The position numbers were made by a program, and so were the translations under genes. Under the pieces are notes generated by a model. That model was not told the origin of the DNA. It made no database searches and saw nothing but the letters and a program-made list of their open reading frames with translations. Below, one piece after another: positions 13,835 through 28,700 of a stretch of 64,000 nt of DNA (positions within the stretch are counted from its first letter, which is position 1; each line of letters opens with the position of its first letter). The stretch comes from Elmis aenea (taxonomy: Eukaryota > Arthropoda > Insecta > Coleoptera > Elmidae). The stretch covers positions 53,016,970 through 53,080,969 of the forward strand of contig OX393579.1 in NCBI GenBank assembly GCA_947652605.1. Direction: 5' to 3'.

Positions 13835-14860
13835 ACTTATGCAAAACAATTGTATTCATGTAAAGAGGCGATGGACAAACTGTTCCTGTCATATACAAAT
13901 CAATAATTGAAATTGTTTCGAAATAGTCGCACAAGAAACATATGTATTAACTAAAGCACGGTATTTTTAGGAAATTATTAAAAATTAATACCAGCTCATT
14001 AAAAGACATATGCTAAACAATTGTATTCATGTAAAGAGGCGATGGATAAACTGTTCCTGTGATATACAAATCAATAATTAAAATTGTTTCGAAATTGTCG
14101 CTCAAGGAACATATGTATTAACTAAAGCACGGTATTTTTAGGAAATTATTAAAAATTAAAACCAGCTCATTGAAAGACATATGCAAAACAATTGTATTCA
14201 TGTAAAGAGGCGATGGATAAACTGTTCCTGTGATATACAAATCAATAATTAAAATTGTTCAGAAATAGTCGCTCAAGGAACATATGTATTAACTAATGCA
14301 CGGTATTTTTAGGAAATTATTAAAAATTAAAACCAGCTCATTGAAAGACATATGCAAAACCAATGTATTCCTGTAAAGAGGCGATGGATAAACTGTTCCT
14401 GTGATATACAAATCAATAATTACAATTGTTTAGAAATAGTCGCTCAAGGAACATATGTATTAACTAAAGCACGGTATTTTTAGGAAATTATTAAAAATTA
14501 AAACCAGCTCACTGAAAGACATATGCAAAACAATTGTATTCATGTAAAGAGGCGATGGATAAACTGTTCCTGTGATATACAAATCAATAATAGAAATTGT
14601 TTCGAAATAGTCGCACAAGGAACATATGTATTAACTAAAGCACGGTATTTTTAGGAAATTAGTAAAAATTAAAACCAGCTCTTTGAAAGACATTCGCATA
14701 ACAATTGTATTTATGTAAAGAGGCGATGGATAAACTGTTTCTGTGATATACAAATCAATAATTAAAAATGTTCAGAAATAGTCGCTCAAGAAACATATGT
14801 ATTAACTAAAGCACGGTATTTTTAGGAAATTATTAAAAATTAAAACCAGCTCTTTGAAAG
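13835..14860 (+). repeat. Six-monomer repeat unit (copy 1)
   Basis: This 1,026-bp unit (6 x 171) begins at ACTTATGC (13,835). It contains the private variants GGACAAACTG (13,873), ACAAGAAAC (13,931), ATGCTAAACAATTG (14,010), GAAATTGTCGCTC (14,092), CTCACTGAAAG (14,508), AATAATAGAAATTG (14,586) and GACATTCGCATAAC (14,689). All recur 1,026 bp downstream. The same run of variants, partly or wholly, also appears near 19.5-20.5, 26.2-28.3 and 54.6-55.2 kb. Confidence 0.88.
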
Positions 14861-15886
14861 ACTTATGCAAAACAATTGTATTCATGTAAAGAGGCGATGG
14901 ACAAACTGTTCCTGTCATATACAAATCAATAATTGAAATTGTTTCGAAATAGTCGCACAAGAAACATATGTATTAACTAAAGCACGGTATTTTTAGGAAA
15001 TTATTAAAAATTAATACCAGCTCATTAAAAGACATATGCTAAACAATTGTATTCATGTAAAGAGGCGATGGATAAACTGTTCCTGTGATATACAAATCAA
15101 TAATTAAAATTGTTTCGAAATTGTCGCTCAAGGAACATATGTATTAACTAAAGCACGGTATTTTTAGGAAATTATTAAAAATTAAAACCAGCTCATTGAA
15201 AGACATATGCAAAACAATTGTATTCATGTAAAGAGGCGATGGATAAACTGTTCCTGTGATATACAAATCAATAATTAAAATTGTTCAGAAATAGTCGCTC
15301 AAGGAACATATGTATTAACTAATGCACGGTATTTTTAGGAAATTATTAAAAATTAAAACCAGCTCATTGAAAGACATATGCAAAACAATTGTATTCATGT
15401 AAAGAGGCGATGGATAAACTGTTCCTGTGATATACAAATCAATAATTACAATTGTTTAGAAATAGTCGCTCAAGGAACATATGTATTAACTAAAGCACGG
15501 TATTTTTAGGAAATTATTAAAAATTAAAACCAGCTCACTGAAAGACATATGCAAAACAATTGTATTCATGTAAAGAGGCGATGGATAAACTGTTCCTGTG
15601 ATATACAAATCAATAATAGAAATTGTTTCGAAATAGTCGCACAAGGAACATATGTATTAACTAAAGCACGGTATTTTTAGGAAATTAGTAAAAATTAAAA
15701 CCAGCTCTTTGAAAGACATTCGCATAACAATTGTATTTATGTAAAGAGGCGATGGATAAACTGTTTCTGTGATATACAAATCAATAATTAAAAATGTTCA
15801 GAAATAGTCGCTCAAGAAACATATGTATTAACTAAAGCACGGTATTTTTAGGAAATTATTAAAAATTAAAACCAGCTCTTTGAAAG
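14861..15886 (+). repeat. Six-monomer repeat unit (copy 2)
   Basis: Tandem duplicate of the preceding 1,026 bp. The left junction shows the hybrid expected of unequal exchange: CTCTTTGAAAG from the end of copy 1 is followed directly by ACTTATGC, the start of the unit. The copies differ near 14,361 against 15,387 (CCAATGTATTCCTG against CAATTGTATTCATG), a cluster that suggests local conversion after the duplication. Confidence 0.86.
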
Positions 15887-16069
15887 ACATATGCAAAACA
15901 ATTGTATTCCTGTAAAGAGGCGATGGATAAACTGTTCCTGTGATATACAAATCAATAATTAAAATTGTTTCGAAATAGTCGCTCAAGGAACATATGTATT
16001 AACTAAAGCACGGTATTTTTAGGAAATTATTAAAAATTAAAACCAGCTCATTGAAAGACATATGCAAAA

Positions 16070-19000
16070 CAATTGTATTCATGTAAAGAGGCGATGGATA
16101 AACTGTTCCTGTGATATTCAAATCAATAATTAAAATCGTTTCGAAATAGTCGCACAAGGAACATATGTATTAACTAAAGCACGGTATTTTTAGGAAATTA
16201 TTAAAAATTAATACCAGCTCATTAAAAGACATATGCAAAACAATTGTATTCATGTAAAGAGGCGATGGATAAACTGTTCCTGTCATATACAAATCAATAA
16301 TTGAAATTGTTTCGAAATAGTCGCACAAGGAACATATGTATTAACTAATGCACGGTATTTTTAGGAAATTATTAAAAATTAATACCAGCTCATTGAAAGA
16401 CATATGCAAAACAATTGTATTCATGTAAAGAGGCGATTGATAAACTGTTCCTGTGATATACAAATCAATAATTGAAATTGTTTCGAAATAGTAGCACAAG
16501 GAACATATGTATTAACTAAAGCACGGTATTTTTAGGAAATTATTAAAAATTAAAACCAGCTCATTGAAAGACATATGCAAAACATTTTTATTCATGTAAA
16601 AAGGCGATGGATAAACTGTTCCTGTGATATACAAATCAATAATTAAAATTGTTTAGAAATAGTCGCACAAGGAACATATGTATTAACTAAAGCACGGTAT
16701 TTTTAGGAAATTATTAAAAATTAATACCAGCTCATTGAAAGACATACGCAAAACAATTGTATTCATGTAAAGAGGCGATAGATAAACTGTTCCTGTGATA
16801 TACAAATCAATAATTGAAATTGTTTCGAAATAGTCGCACAAGGAACATATGTATTAACTAATGCACGGTATTTTTAGGAAATTATTAAAAATTAAAACCA
16901 GCTCATTGAAAGACATATGCAAAACAATTGTATTCATGTAAAGAGGCGATGGATAAACTGTTCCTGTCATATACAAATCAATAATTGAAATTGTTTCGAA
17001 ATAGTCGCACAAGGAACATATGTATTATCTAAAGCACGGTATTTTTAGGAAATTATTAAAAATTAAAACCAGCTCATTGAAAGACATATGCAAAACAATT
17101 GTATTCATGTAAAGAGGCGATGGATAAACTGTTCCTGTGATATACAAATCAATAATTTAAATTGTTCAGAAATAGTCGCTCAAAGAACATATGTATTAAC
17201 TAATGCACGGTATTTTTAGGAAATTATTAAAAATTAAAACCAGCTCATTGAAAGACATATGCAAAACAATTGTATTCCTGTAAAGAGGCGATGGATAAAC
17301 TGTTCCTGTAATATGCAAATCAATAATTAAAATTGTTTAGAAATAGTCGCTCAAGGAACATATGTATTAACTAAAGCACGGTATTTTTAGGAAATTATTA
17401 AAAATTAAAACCAGCTCATTGAAAGACATATGCAAAACAATTGTATTCCTGTAAAGAGGCGATGGATAAACTGTTCCTGTCATATACAAATCAATAATTG
17501 AAATTGTTTCGAAATAGTCGCACAAGGAACATATGTATTAACTAATGCACGGTATTTTTAGGAAATTATTAAAAATTAATACCAGCTCATTGAAAGACAT
17601 ATGCAAAACAATTGTATTCATGTAAAGAGGCGATTGATAAACTGTTCCTGTGATATACAAATCAATAATTGAAATTGTTTCGAAATAGTAGCACAAGGAA
17701 CATATGTATTAACTAAAGCACGGTATTTTTAGGAAATTATTAAAAATTAAAACCAGCTCATTGAAAGACATATGCAAAACATTTTTATTCATGTAAAAAG
17801 GCGATGGATAAACTGTTCCTGTGATATACAAATCAATAATTAAAATTGTTTAGAAATAGTCGCACAAGGAACATATGTATTAACTAAAGCACGGTATTTT
17901 TAGGAAATTATTAAAAATTAATACCAGCTCATTGAAAGACATACGCAAAACAATTGTATTCATGTAAAGAGGCGATAGATAAACTGTTCCTGTGATATAC
18001 AAATCAATAATTAAAATTGTTTCGAAATAGTCGCACAAGGAACATATGTATTAACTAATGCACGGTATTTTTAGGAAATTATTAAAAATTAAAACCAGCT
18101 CATTGAAAGACATATGCAAAACAATTGTATTCATGTAAAGAGGCGATGGATAAACTGTTCCTGTCATATACAAATCAATAATTGAAATTGTTTCGAAATA
18201 GTCGCACAAGGAACATATGTATTATCTAAAGCACGGTATTTTTAGGAAATTATTAAAAATTAAAACCAGCTCATTGAAAGACATATGCAAAACAATTGTA
18301 TTCATGTAAAGAGGCGATGGATAAACTGTTCCTGTGATATACAAATCAATAATTAAAATTGTTTAGAAAGAGTCGCTCAAGGAACATATGTATTAACTAA
18401 TGCACGGTATTTTTAGGAAATTATTAAAAATTAAAACCAGCTTATTGAAAGACATATGCAAAAAAATTGTATTCATGTAAAGAGGCGATGGATAAACTGT
18501 TCCTGTGATATACAAATCAATAATTAAAATTGTTTAGAAATAGTCGCTCAAGGAACATATGTATTAACTAAAGCACGGTATTTTTAGGAAATTATTAAAA
18601 ATTAAAACCAGCTCATTGAAAGACATATGCAAAACAATTGTATTCATGTAAAGAGGCGATGGATAAACTGTTCCTGTGATATACAAATCAATAATTGAAA
18701 TTGTTTCGAAATAGTCGCACAAGGAACATATGTATTAACTAAAGCACGGTATTTTTAGGAAATTATTCAAAATTAATGCGAGCTCATTGAAAGACATATG
18801 CAAAACAATTGTATTCATGTAAAGAGGCGATGGATAAACTGTTTCTGTGATATACAAATCAATAATTAAAATTGTTTAGAAATAGTCGCTCAAGGAACAT
18901 ATGTATTAACTAAAGCACGGTATTTTTAGGAAATTATTAAAAATTAAAACCAGCTCATTGAAAGACATATGCAAAACAATTGTATTCATGTAAAGAGGCG

Positions 19001-21980
19001 ATGGATAAACTGTTCCTGTGATATTCAAATCAATAATTAAAATCGTTTAGAAATAGTCGCTCAAGGAACATATGTATTAACTAAAGCACGGTATTTTTAG
19101 GAAATTATTAAAAATTAAAACCAGCTCATTGAAAGACATATGCAAAACAATTGTATTCATGTAAAGAGGCGATGGATAAACTGTTCCTGTGATATACAAA
19201 TCAATAATTAAAATTGTTCAGAAATAGTCGCTCAAGGAACATATGTATTAACTAATGCACGGTATTTTTAGGAAATTATTAAAAATTAAAACCAGCTCAT
19301 TGAAAGACATATGCAAAACAATTGTATTCCTGTAAAGAGGCGATGGATAAACTGTTCCTGTGATATACAAATCAATAATTAAAATTGTTTAGAAATAGTC
19401 GCTCAAGGAACATATGTATTAACTAAAGCACGGTATTTTTAGGAAATTATTAAAAATTAAAACCAGCTCATTGAAAGACATATGCAAAACAATTGTATTC
19501 ATGTAAAGAGGCGATGAATAAACTGTTCCTGTCATATACAAATCAATAATTGAAATTGTTTCGAAATAGTCGCAAAAGGAACATATGTATTAACTAAAGC
19601 ACGGTATTTTTAGGAAATTATTAAAAATTAATACCAGCTCATTAAAAGACATATGCTAAACAATTGTATTCATGTAAAGAGGCGATGGATAAACTGTTCC
19701 TGTGATATACAAATCAATAATTAAAATTGTTTCGAAATTGTCGCTCAAGGAACATATGTATTAACTAAAGCACGGTATTTTTAGGAAATTATTAAAAATT
19801 AAAACCAGCTCATTGAAAGACATATGCAAAACAATTGTATTCATGTAAAGAGGCGATGGATAAACTGTTCCTGTGATATACAAATCAATAATTAAAATTG
19901 TTCAGAAATAGTCGCTCAAGGAACATATGTATTAACTAATGCACGGTATTTTTAGGAAATTATTAAAAATTAAAACCAGCTCATTGAAAGACATATGCAA
20001 AACCAATGTATTCCTGTAAAGAGGCGATGGATAAACTGTTCCTGTGATATACAAATCAATAATTACAATTGTTTAGAAATAGTCGCTCAAGGAACATATG
20101 TATTAACTAAAGCACGGTATTTTTAGGAAATTATTAAAAATTAAAACCAGCTCACTGAAAGACATATGCAAAACAATTGTATTCATGTAAAGAGGCGATG
20201 GATAAACTGTTCCTGTGATATACAAATCAATAATAGAAATTGTTTCGAAATAGTCGCACAAGGAACATATGTATTAACTAAAGCACGGTATTTTTAGGAA
20301 ATTAGTAAAAATTAAAACCAGCTCTTTGAAAGACATTCGCATAACAATTGTATTTATGTAAAGAGGCGATGGATAAACTGTTTCTGTGATATACAAATCA
20401 ATAATTAAAAATGTTCAGAAATAGTCGCTCAAGAAACATATGTATTAACTAAAGCACGGTATTTTTAGGAAATTATTAAAAATTAAAACCAGCTCATTGA
20501 AAGACATATGTAAAACAATTGTATTCCTGTAAAGAGGCGATGGATAAACTGTTCCTGTGATATACAAATCAATAATTAAAATTGTTTAGAAATAGTCGCT
20601 CAAGGAACATATGTATTAACTAAAGCACGGTATTTTTAGGAAATTATTAAAAATTAAAACCAGCTCATTGAAAGACATATGCAAAACAATTGTATTCATG
20701 TAAAGAGGCGATGGATAAACTGTTCCTGTGATATTCAAATCAATAATTAAAATCGTTTCGAAATAGTCGCACAAGGAACATATGTATTAACTAAAGCACG
20801 GTATTTTTAGGAAATTATTAAAAATTAATACCAGCTCATTAAAAGACATATGCAAAACAATTGTATTTATGTAAAGAAGCGATGGATAAACTGTTCCTGT
20901 CATATACAAATCAATAATTGAAATTGTTTCGAAATAGTCGCACAAGGAACATATGTATTAACTAATGCACGGTATTTTTAGGAAATTATTAAAAATTAAA
21001 ACCAGCTTATTGAAAGACATATGCAAAAAAATTGTATTCCTGTAAAGAGGCGATGGATAAACTGTTCCTGTGATATACAAATCAATAATTAAAATTGTTT
21101 AGAAATAGTCGCTCAAGGAACATATGTATTAACTAAAGCACGGTATTTTTAGGAAATTATTAAAAATTAAAACCAGCTCATTGAAAGACATATGCAAAAC
21201 AATTGTATTCATGTAAAGAGGCGATGGATAAACTGTTCCTGTGATATACAAATCAATAATTAAAATTGTTTCGAAATAGTCGCACAAGGAACATATGTAT
21301 TAACTAAAGCACGGTATTTTTAGGAAATTATTAAAAATTAATGCCAGCTCATTGAAAGACATATGCAAAACAATTGTATTTATGTAAAGAGGCGATGGAT
21401 AAACTGTTTCTGTGATATACAAATCAATAATTAAAATTGTTTAGAAATAGTCGCTCAAGGAACATATGTATTAACTAAAGCACGGTATTTTTAGGAAATT
21501 ATTAAAAATTAAAACCAGCTCATTGAAAGACATATGCAAAACAATTGTATTCATGTAAAGAGGCGATGGATAAACTGTTCCTGTGATATACAAATCAATA
21601 ATTAAAATTGTTTAGAAATAGTCGCTCAAGGAACATATGTATTAACTAAAGCACGGTATTTTTAGGAAATTATTAAAAATTAAAACCAGCTCATTGAAAG
21701 ACATATGCAAAACAATTGTATTCATGTAAAGAGGCGATGGATAAACTGTTCCTGTCATATACAAATCAATAATTAAAATCGTTTAGAAATAGTCGCTCAA
21801 GGAACATATGTATTAACTAAAGCACGGTATTTTTAGGAAATTATTAAAAATTAAAACCAGCTCATTGAAAGACATATGCAAAACAATTGTATTCATGTAA
21901 AAAGGCGATGGATAAACTGTTCCTGTGATATACAAATCAATAATTAAAATTGTTCAGAAATAGTCGCTCAAGGAACATAT
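16070..21980 (+). repeat. 39-monomer segmental repeat (copy 1)
   Basis: Variants here recur 6,669 bp (39 x 171) downstream: GGCGATTGAT at 16,432 and 17,629 recurs at 23,101 and 24,298, TAGAAAGAGTCGC at about 18,363 at 25,032, ATTCAAAATTAATGCG at 18,765 at 25,434, and GATATTCAAATC at about 19,021 at 25,690. Within the unit, about 16.4-17.2 kb and 17.6-18.3 kb are themselves a 7-monomer (1,197-bp) repeat. The distal part (19.85 kb onward) matches at 7,866 bp, because the second copy holds seven additional monomers. Confidence 0.85.
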
Positions 21981-22738
21981 GTATTAACTAAAGGACGGTA
22001 TTTTTAGGAAATTATTAAAAATTAAAACCAGCTCATTGAAAGACATATGCAAAACAATTGTATTCATGTAAAGAGGCAATGGATAAACTGTTCCTGTGAT
22101 ATACAAATCAATAATAGAAATTGTTTCGAAATAGTCGCACAAGGAACATATGTATTAACTAAAGCACGGTATTTTTAGGAAATTAGTAAAAATTAAAACC
22201 AGCTCTTTGAAAGACATTCGCATAACAATTGTATTTATGTAAAGAGGCGATGGATAAACTGTTTCTGTGATATACAAATCAATAATTAAAAATGTTCAAA
22301 AATAGTCGCTCAAGAAACATATGTATTAACTAAAGCACGGTATTTTTAGGAAATTATTAAAAATTAAAACCAGCTCTTTGAAAGACATATGCAAAACAAT
22401 TGTATTCCTGTAAAGAGGCGATGGATAAACTGTTCCTGTGATATACAAATCAATAATTGAAATTGTTTAGAAATAGTCGCTCAAGGAACATATGTATTAA
22501 CTAAAGCACGGTATTTTTAGGAAATTATTAAAAATTAAAACCAGCTCATTGAAAGACATATGCAAAACAATTGTATTCATGTAAAGAGGCGATGGATAAA
22601 CTGTTCCTGTGATATACAAATCAATAATTAAAATCGTTTCGAAATAGTCGCACAAGGAACATATGTATTAACTAAAGCACGGTATTTTTAGGAAATTATT
22701 AAAAATTAATACCAGCTCATTAAAAGACATATGCAAAA
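21981..22738 (+). repeat. Satellite spacer between the two 39-monomer segments
   Basis: About four to five monomers that resemble 20.1-20.86 kb at an 11-monomer offset (AATAATAGAAATTG at 20,229 and 22,110, then GACATTCGCATAAC). One private base is AAAGGACGG at about 21,999. No gene is present. Confidence 0.75.
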
Positions 22739-25700
22739 CAATTGTATTCATGTAAAGAGGCGATGGATAAACTGTTCCTGTGATATTCAAATCAATAATT
22801 AAAATCGTTTCGAAATAGTCGCACAAGGAACATATGTATTAACTAAAGCACGGTATTTTTAGGAAATTATTAAAAATTAATACCAGCTCATTAAAAGACA
22901 TATGCAAAACAATTGTATTCATGTAAAGAGGCGATATATAAACTGTTCCTGTCATATACAAATCAATAATTGAAATTGTTTCGAAATAGTCGCACAAGGA
23001 ACATATGTATTAACTAATGCACGGTATTTTTAGGAAATTATTAAAAATTAATACCAGCTCATTGAAAGACATATGCAAAACAATTGTATTCATGTAAAGA
23101 GGCGATTGATAAACTGTTCCTGTGATATACAAATCAATAATTGAAATTGTTTCGAAATAGTAGCACAAGGAACATATGTATTAACTAAAGCACGGTATTT
23201 TTAGGAAATTATTAAAAATTAAAACCAGCTCATTGAAAGACATATGCAAAACATTTTTATTCATGTAAAAAGGCGATGGATAAACTGTTCCTGTGATATA
23301 CAAATCAATAATTAAAATTGTTTAGAAATAGTCGCACAAGGAACATATGTATTAACTAAAGCACGGTATTTTTAGGAAATTATTAAAAATTAATACCAGC
23401 TCATTGAAAGACATACGCAAAACAATTGTATTCATGTAAAGAGGCGATAGATAAACTGTTCCTGTGATATACAAATCAATAATTGAAATTGTTTCGAAAT
23501 AGTCGCACAAGGAACATATGTATTAACTAATGCACGGTATTTTTAGGAAATTATTAAAAATTAAAACCAGCTCATTGAAAGACATATGCAAAACAATTTT
23601 ATTCATGTAAAGAGGCGATGGATAAACTGTTCCTGTCATATACAAATCAATAATTGAAATTGTTTCGAAATAGTCGCACAAGGAACATATGTATTATCTA
23701 AAGCACGGTATTTTTAGGAAATTATTAAAAATTAAAACCAGCTCATTGAAAGACATATGCAAAACAATTGTATTCATGTAAAGAGGCGATGGATAAACTG
23801 TTCCTGTGATATACAAATCAATAATTTAAATTGTTCAGAAATAGTCGCTCAAAGAACATATGTATTAACTAATGCACGGTATTTTTAGGAAATTATTAAA
23901 AATTAAAACCAGCTCATTGAAAGACATATGCAAAACAATTGTATTCCTGTAAAGAGGCGATGGATAAACTGTTCCTGTGATATGCAAGTCAATAATTAAA
24001 ATTGTTTAGAAATAGTCGCTCAAGGAACATATGTATTAACTAAAGCACGGTATTTTTAGGAAATTATTAAAAATTAAAACCAGCTCATTGAAAGACATAT
24101 GCAAAACAATTGTATTCGTGTAAAGAGGCGATGGATAAACTGTTCCTGTCATATACAAATCAATAATTGAAATTGTTTCGAAATAGTCGCACAAGGAACA
24201 TATGTATTAACTAATGCACGGTATTTTTAGGAAATTATTAAAAATTAATACCAGCTCATTGAAAGACATATGCAAAACAATTGTATTCATGTAAAGAGGC
24301 GATTGATAAACTGTTCCTGTGATATACAAATCAATAATTGAAATTGTTTCGAAATAGTAGCACAAGGAACATATGTATTAACTAAAGCACGGTATTTTTA
24401 GGAAATTATTAAAAATTAAAACCAGCTCATTGAAAGACATATGCAAAACAATTTTATTCATGTAAAAAGGCGATGGATAAACTGTTCCTGTGATATACAA
24501 ATCAATAATTAAAATTGTTTAGAAATAGTCGCACAAGGAACATATGTATTAACTAAAGCACGGTATTTTTAGGAAATTATTAAAAATTAATACCAGCTCA
24601 TTGAAAGACATACGCAAAACAATTGTATTCATGTAAAGAGGCGATAGATAAACTGTTCCTGTGATATACAAATCAATAATTGAAATTGTTTCGAAATAGT
24701 CGCACAAGGAACATATGTATTAACTAATGCACGGTATTTTTAGGAAATTATTAAAAATTAAAACCAGCTCATTGAAAGACATATGCAAAACAATTGTATT
24801 CATGTAAAGAGGCGATGGATAAACTGTTCCTGTCATATACAAATCAATAATTGAAATTGTTTCGAAATAGTCGCACAAGGAACATATGTATTATCTAAAG
24901 CACGGTATTTTTAGGAAATTATTAAAAATTAAAACCAGCTCATTGAAAGACATATGCAAAACAATTGTATTCATGTAAAGAGGCGATGGATAAACTGTTC
25001 CTGTGATATACAAATCAATAATTAAAATTGTTTAGAAAGAGTCGCTCAAGGAACATATGTATTAACTAATGCACGGTATTTTTAGGAAATTATTAAAAAT
25101 TAAAACCAGCTTATTGAAAGACATATGCAAAAAAATTGTATTCCTGTAAAGAGGCGATGGATAAACTGTTCCTGTGATATACAAATCAATAATTAAAATT
25201 GTTTAGAAATAGTCGCTCAAGGAACATATGTATTAACTAAAGCACGGTATTTTTAGAAAATTATTAAAAATTAAAACCAGCTCATTGAAAGACATATGCA
25301 AAACAATTGTATTCATGTAAAGAGGCGATGGATAAACTGTTCCTGTGATATACAAATCAATAATTGAAATTGTTTCGAAATAGTCGCACAAGGAACATAT
25401 GTATTAACTAAAGCACGGTATTTTTAGGAAATTATTCAAAATTAATGCGAGCTCATTGAAAGACATATGCAAAACAATTGTATTCATGTAAAGAGGCGAT
25501 GGATAAACTGTTTCTGTGATATACAAATCAATAATTAAAATTGTTTAGAAATAGTCGCTCAAGGAACATATGTATTAACTAAAGCACGGTATTTTTAGGA
25601 AATTATTAAAAATTAAAACCAGCTCATTGAAAGACATATGCAAAACAATTGTATTCATGTAAAGAGGCGATGGATAAACTGTTCCTGTGATATTCAAATC

Positions 25701-28700
25701 AATAATTAAAATCGTTTAGAAATAGTCGCTCAAGGAACATATGTATTAACTAAAGCACGGTATTTTTAGGAAATTATTAAAAATTAAAACCAGCTCATTG
25801 AAAGACATATGCAAAACAATTGTATTCATGTAAAGAGGCGATGGATAAACTGTTCCTGTGATATACAAATCAATAATTAAAATTGTTCAGAAATAGTCGC
25901 TCAAGGAACATATGTATTAACTAATGCACGGTATTTTTAGGAAATTATTAAAAATTAAAACCAGCTCATTGAAAGACATATGCAAAACAATTGTATTCCT
26001 GTAAAGAGGCGATGGATAAACTGTTCCTGTGATATACAAATCAATAATTAAAATTGTTTAGAAATAGTCGCTCAAGGAACATATGTATTAACTAAAGCAC
26101 GGTATTTTTAGGAAATTATTAAAAATTAAAACCAGCTCATTGAAAGACATATGCAAAACAATTGTATTCATGTAAAGAGGCGATGGATAAACTGTTCCGG
26201 TCATATACAATTCAATAATTGAAATTGTTTCGAAATAGTCGCACAAGGAACATATGTATTAACTAAAGCACGGTATTTTTAGGAAATTATTAAAAATTAA
26301 TACCAGCTCATTAAAAGACATATGCTAAACAATTGTATTCATGTAAAGAGGCGATGGATAAACTGTTCCTGTGATATACAAATCAATAATTAAAATTGTT
26401 TCGAAATTGTCGCTCAAGGAACATATGTATTAACTAAAGCACGGTATTTTTAGGAAATTATTAAAAATTAAAACCAGCTCATTGAAAGACATATGCAAAA
26501 CAATTGTATTCATGTAAAGAGGCGATGGATAAACTGTTCCTGTGATATACAAATCAATAATTGAAATTGTTTCGAAATAGTCGCACAAGGAACATATGTA
26601 TTAACTAAAGCACGGTATTTTTAGGAAATTATTCAAAATTAATGCGAGCTCATTGAAAGACATATGCAAAACAATTGTATTCATGTAAAGAGGCGATGGA
26701 TAAACTGTTTCTGTGATATACAAATCAATAATTAAAATTGTTTAGAAATAGTCGCTCAAGGAACATATGTATTAACTAAAGCACGGTATTTTTAGGAAAT
26801 TATTAAAAATTAAAACCAGCTCATTGAAAGACATATGCAAAACAATTGTATTCATGTAAAGAGGCGATGGATAAACTGTTCCTGTGATATTCAAATCAAT
26901 AATTAAAATCGTTTAGAAATAGTCGCTCAAGGAACATATGTATTAACTAAAGCACGGTATTTTTAGGAAATTATTAAAAATTAAAACCAGCTCATTGAAA
27001 GACATATGCAAAACAATTGTATTCATGTAAAGAGGCGATGGATAAACTGTTCCTGTGATATACAAATCAATAATTAAAATTGTTCAGAAATAGTCGCTCA
27101 AGGAACATATGTATTAACTAATGCACGGTATTTTTAGGAAATTATTAAAAATTAAAACCAGCTCATTGAAAGACATATGCAAAACAATTGTATTCCTGTA
27201 AAGAGGCGATGGATAAACTGTTCCTGTGATATACAAATCAATAATTAAAATTGTTTAGAAATAGTCGCTCAAGGAACATATGTATTAACTAAAGCACGGT
27301 ATTTTTAGGAAATTATTAAAAATTAAAACCAGCTCATTGAAAGACATATGCAAAACAATTGTATTCATGTAAAGAGGCGATGGATAAACTGTTCCTGTCA
27401 TATACAAATCAATAATTGAAATTGTTTCGAAATAGTCGCACAAGGAACATATGTATTAACTAAAGCACGGTATTTTTAGGAAATTATTAAAAATTAATAC
27501 CAGCTCATTAAAAGACATATGCTTAACAATTGTATTCATGTAAAGAGGCGATGGATAAACTGTTCCTGTGATATACAAATCAATAATTAAAATTGTTTCG
27601 AAATTGTCGCTCAAGGAACATATGTATTAACTAAAGCACGGTATTTTTAGGAAATTATTAAAAATTAAAACCAGCTCATTGAAAGACATATGCAAAACAA
27701 TTGTATTCATGTAAAGAGGCGATGGATAAACTGTTCCTGTGATATACAAATCAATAATTAAAATTGTTCAGAAATAGTCGCTCAAGGAACATATGTATTA
27801 ACTAATGCACGGTATTTTTAGGAAATTATTAAAAATTAAAACCAGCTCATTGAAAGACATATGCAAAACCAATGTATTCCTGTAAAGAGGCGATGGATAA
27901 ACTGTTCCTGTGATATACAAATCAATAATTACAATTGTTTAGAAATAGTCGCTCAAGGAACATATGTATTAACTAAAGCACGGTATTTTTAGGAAATTAT
28001 TAAAAATTAAAACCAGCTCACTGAAAGACATATGCAAAACAATTGTATTCATGTAAAGAGGCGATGGATAAACTGTTCCTGTGATATACAAATCAATAAT
28101 AGAAATTGTTTCGAAATAGTCGCACAAGGAACATATGTATTAACTAAAGCACGGTATTTTTAGGAAATTAGTAAAAATTAAAACCAGCTCTTTGAAAGAC
28201 ATTCGAATAACAATTGTATTTATGTAAAGAGGCGATGGATAAACTGTTTCTGTGATATACAAATCAATAATTAAAAATGTTCAGAAATAGTCGCTCAAGA
28301 AACATATGTATTAACTAAAGCACGGTATTTTTAGGAAATTATTAAAAATTAAAACCAGCTCATTGAAAGACATATGCAAAACAATTGTATTCCTGTAAAG
28401 AGGCGATGGATAAACTGTTCCTGTGATATACAAATCAATAATTAAAATTGTTTAGAAATAGTCGCTCAAGGAACATATGTATTAACTAAAGCACGGTATT
28501 TTTAGGAAATTATTAAAAATTAAAACCAGCTCATTGAAAGACATATGCAAAACAATTGTATTCATGTAAAGAGGCGATGGATAAACTGTTCCTGTGATAT
28601 TCAAATCAATAATTAAAATCGTTTCGAAATAGTCGCACAAGGAACATATGTATTAACTAAAGCACGGTATTTTTAGGAAATTATTAAAAATTAATACCAG

